Part shown: positions 5,392 to 6,380 of the stretch, in pieces
How positions within the stretch are numbered: the first letter of the stretch is position 1
How the letters are laid out: each line of letters opens with the position of its first letter
Assembly (NCBI GenBank): GCA_027364495.1
Contig: DAHXPE010000198.1
Location: 1 to 6,380 of the forward strand
Direction: 5' to 3'
Source: Candidatus Heimdallarchaeota archaeon
GTDB lineage: Archaea; Asgardarchaeota; Heimdallarchaeia; Hodarchaeales; LC-3
DNA length: 6,380 nt
Notes under the pieces: model-generated
The model's input: only the letters and a program-made list of their open reading frames with translations
Database searches by the model: none
Told to the model about the DNA's origin: nothing
Position numbers and translations under genes: made by a program

Positions 5392-6380
5392 CTACGAAAA
5401 ATCATCTAACCAACCAGAAACTTTTGAAGCTAGGTCAGTTCTTATTTTATTTGCAATTAGAGGATTATATGTTGCTGAAATTTCTATTAAAGCCTCACGT
5501 TCATCGGGTTTCAAATTTTTTGTTAAATTTTCAATTTCTTTCTTATCCACATTTTCTTTAGTAGCAAATAAATCCGTTATTTTATGAGTTGATTCTAGAA
5601 GGTTACTCACAACACTCCTTAAGTCCTGTTGGATTGTAATTGAATCAAGATTTTTAATCCTATTAATGAAATCCTTAAAGAAATTTTTATTTCCCTTTAG
5701 TTCGCCTATAATTTCAAATTTATCAACATCAATAACAACGTGTTCTTTAAGATACATTTTTTCATGATTGGATGATACCCCAATAATGTCTACCTTTTCT
5801 TTAAGACTTTTTGGGTCGATATAGTTTTCGGAGAATATTATTTTTGTCAATTCTCTACGTGGAGTCAAAAAATCGAGACTTGCCATGGCATATTCAACGG
5901 CTATTTTCGATTTGCCAGTAACTATTACAGTTTTTTCGACTAATAAATTAAAAAACACAAATTCTAAATTCTTTTTAATTTTTTTTAGCAGATAATCTGG
6001 AGTACCAGAAGCACGTTGAGTGGTTATTTCAACCTGACTTGGAGGAATTTCTTTATGGACTTCTGAATCAAATTCTAATATTTCATTTAATTTTGAGACG
6101 TATTCTTTTGGCAATGTTGTACCGGATTTATATATCCAGTGTTGAAATGTTCTAGAAATATCCTGCAACCTTGCTTTTAAGGTTGGAATTTTTCGATAAA
6201 GATTAATATTTTCAGTTTGAGGAACTAAATAAGAGATTGAACCTGTTACTTGTCCGGTTTCTGCATTCATGGTAAATAAAAAGCTGAATGATATTTTTTG
6301 AATATCTGCAAAAGGTAAAACTGCATCTGATTGATTAATTACCGCATCTCTATCCATTAATGATAAAGTTAATTGAGATT
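5392..6380 (-). CDS. DENN-like domain protein (putative small-GTPase regulator), 5' end beyond the window
   Basis: The frame is open to the right edge. An ATG at 6357 has no Shine-Dalgarno site and seven in-frame codons (SQLTLSL) precede it, so the start probably lies outside. Numbering from that Met, the core at 132-219 follows the cDENN pattern: FFNLLVEKTVIVTGKS (like 'SLLLEKxIVxxGxk' of DENN proteins), a helix ending LDFLTP, a strand IIF, IDPKSLKEKVDIIGVSS (like 'PyLIGVxSS'), then EHVVIDVDKFEI (like 'VVvvDlD'). Before it, KISFSFLFTMN and GQVTGSISYLV form a beta hairpin followed by a helix, as in the longin/uDENN part; after it, 223-321 is helical, as in dDENN. Eukaryotic DENN proteins are Rab exchange factors, or Rag GTPase regulators in the folliculin group. 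It is cytosolic, with no signal or membrane segment. Function in an archaeon is inference; the fold call rests on motif pattern alone. Confidence 0.5.
   Translation of the reverse strand, partial: SQLTLSLMDRDAVINQSDAVLPFADIQKISFSFLFTMNAETGQVTGSISYLVPQTENINLYRKIPTLKARLQDISRTFQHWIYKSGTTLPKEYVSKLNEILEFDSEVHKEIPPSQVEITTQRASGTPDYLLKKIKKNLEFVFFNLLVEKTVIVTGKSKIAVEYAMASLDFLTPRRELTKIIFSENYIDPKSLKEKVDIIGVSSNHEKMYLKEHVVIDVDKFEIIGELKGNKNFFKDFINRIKNLDSITIQQDLRSVVSNLLESTHKITDLFATKENVDKKEIENLTKNLKPDEREALIEISATYNPLIANKIRTDLASKVSGWLDDFS

Noticed and set aside
1..6380. tRNA, rRNA, CRISPR array, insertion sequence or integrase
   Set aside because: No cloverleaf, conserved rRNA block, spaced direct repeats, terminal inverted repeats or recombinase motifs were found on reading both strands.

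Overview
The window is strongly AT-rich and reads as archaeal DNA, most plausibly from an Asgard lineage. The evidence is an archaeal-type (S26B-like, Ser-His-Asp) signal peptidase, TATA-like boxes spaced for TBP-dependent promoters, GTG and probable TTG starts, and a protein at the right edge whose core looks like the DENN domain of eukaryotic small-GTPase exchange factors. The assignment is inferred from gene content; there is no rRNA or other marker to settle it.

Left to right on the plus strand: the last 18 codons of a histidine kinase (1-57); a short promoter-like gap; a winged-helix regulator with an Lrp/RAM-like C-terminal half, whose reading frame is open 71 codons upstream of its only usable start (134-823); a signal peptidase with an unusual extra membrane anchor and extracytoplasmic beta-rich domain (843-1988); a HAD-IB (SerB-like) phosphatase (2013-2654); a UbiA-type membrane prenyltransferase (2657-3616); and a dihydropteroate synthase-family enzyme (3643-4494). 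Gaps between these five genes are 2 to 26 bases, so they probably form one transcription unit, possibly with an internal leaderless promoter before the last gene. The phosphatase and the prenyltransferase are only 2 bases apart and are the most tightly coupled pair.

On the minus strand, converging on that unit with only 7 bases between stop codons, lie a seven-helix membrane protein of unknown function (4502-5302, start corrected to an internal ATG with a Shine-Dalgarno site) and, upstream of it, a DENN-like protein whose 5' end runs off the right edge (5392-6380). 

The two items most worth following are the DENN-like protein, a possible archaeal relative of eukaryotic Rab-GEF-type domains next to a 7TM protein, and the dihydropteroate synthase homologue. 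The latter keeps the pterin and phosphate pocket but has lost the signature residues of the two loops that close over p-aminobenzoate, suggesting another acceptor substrate. No intergenic stretch exceeds about 90 bases, and no tRNA, rRNA, CRISPR array or mobile element was seen.
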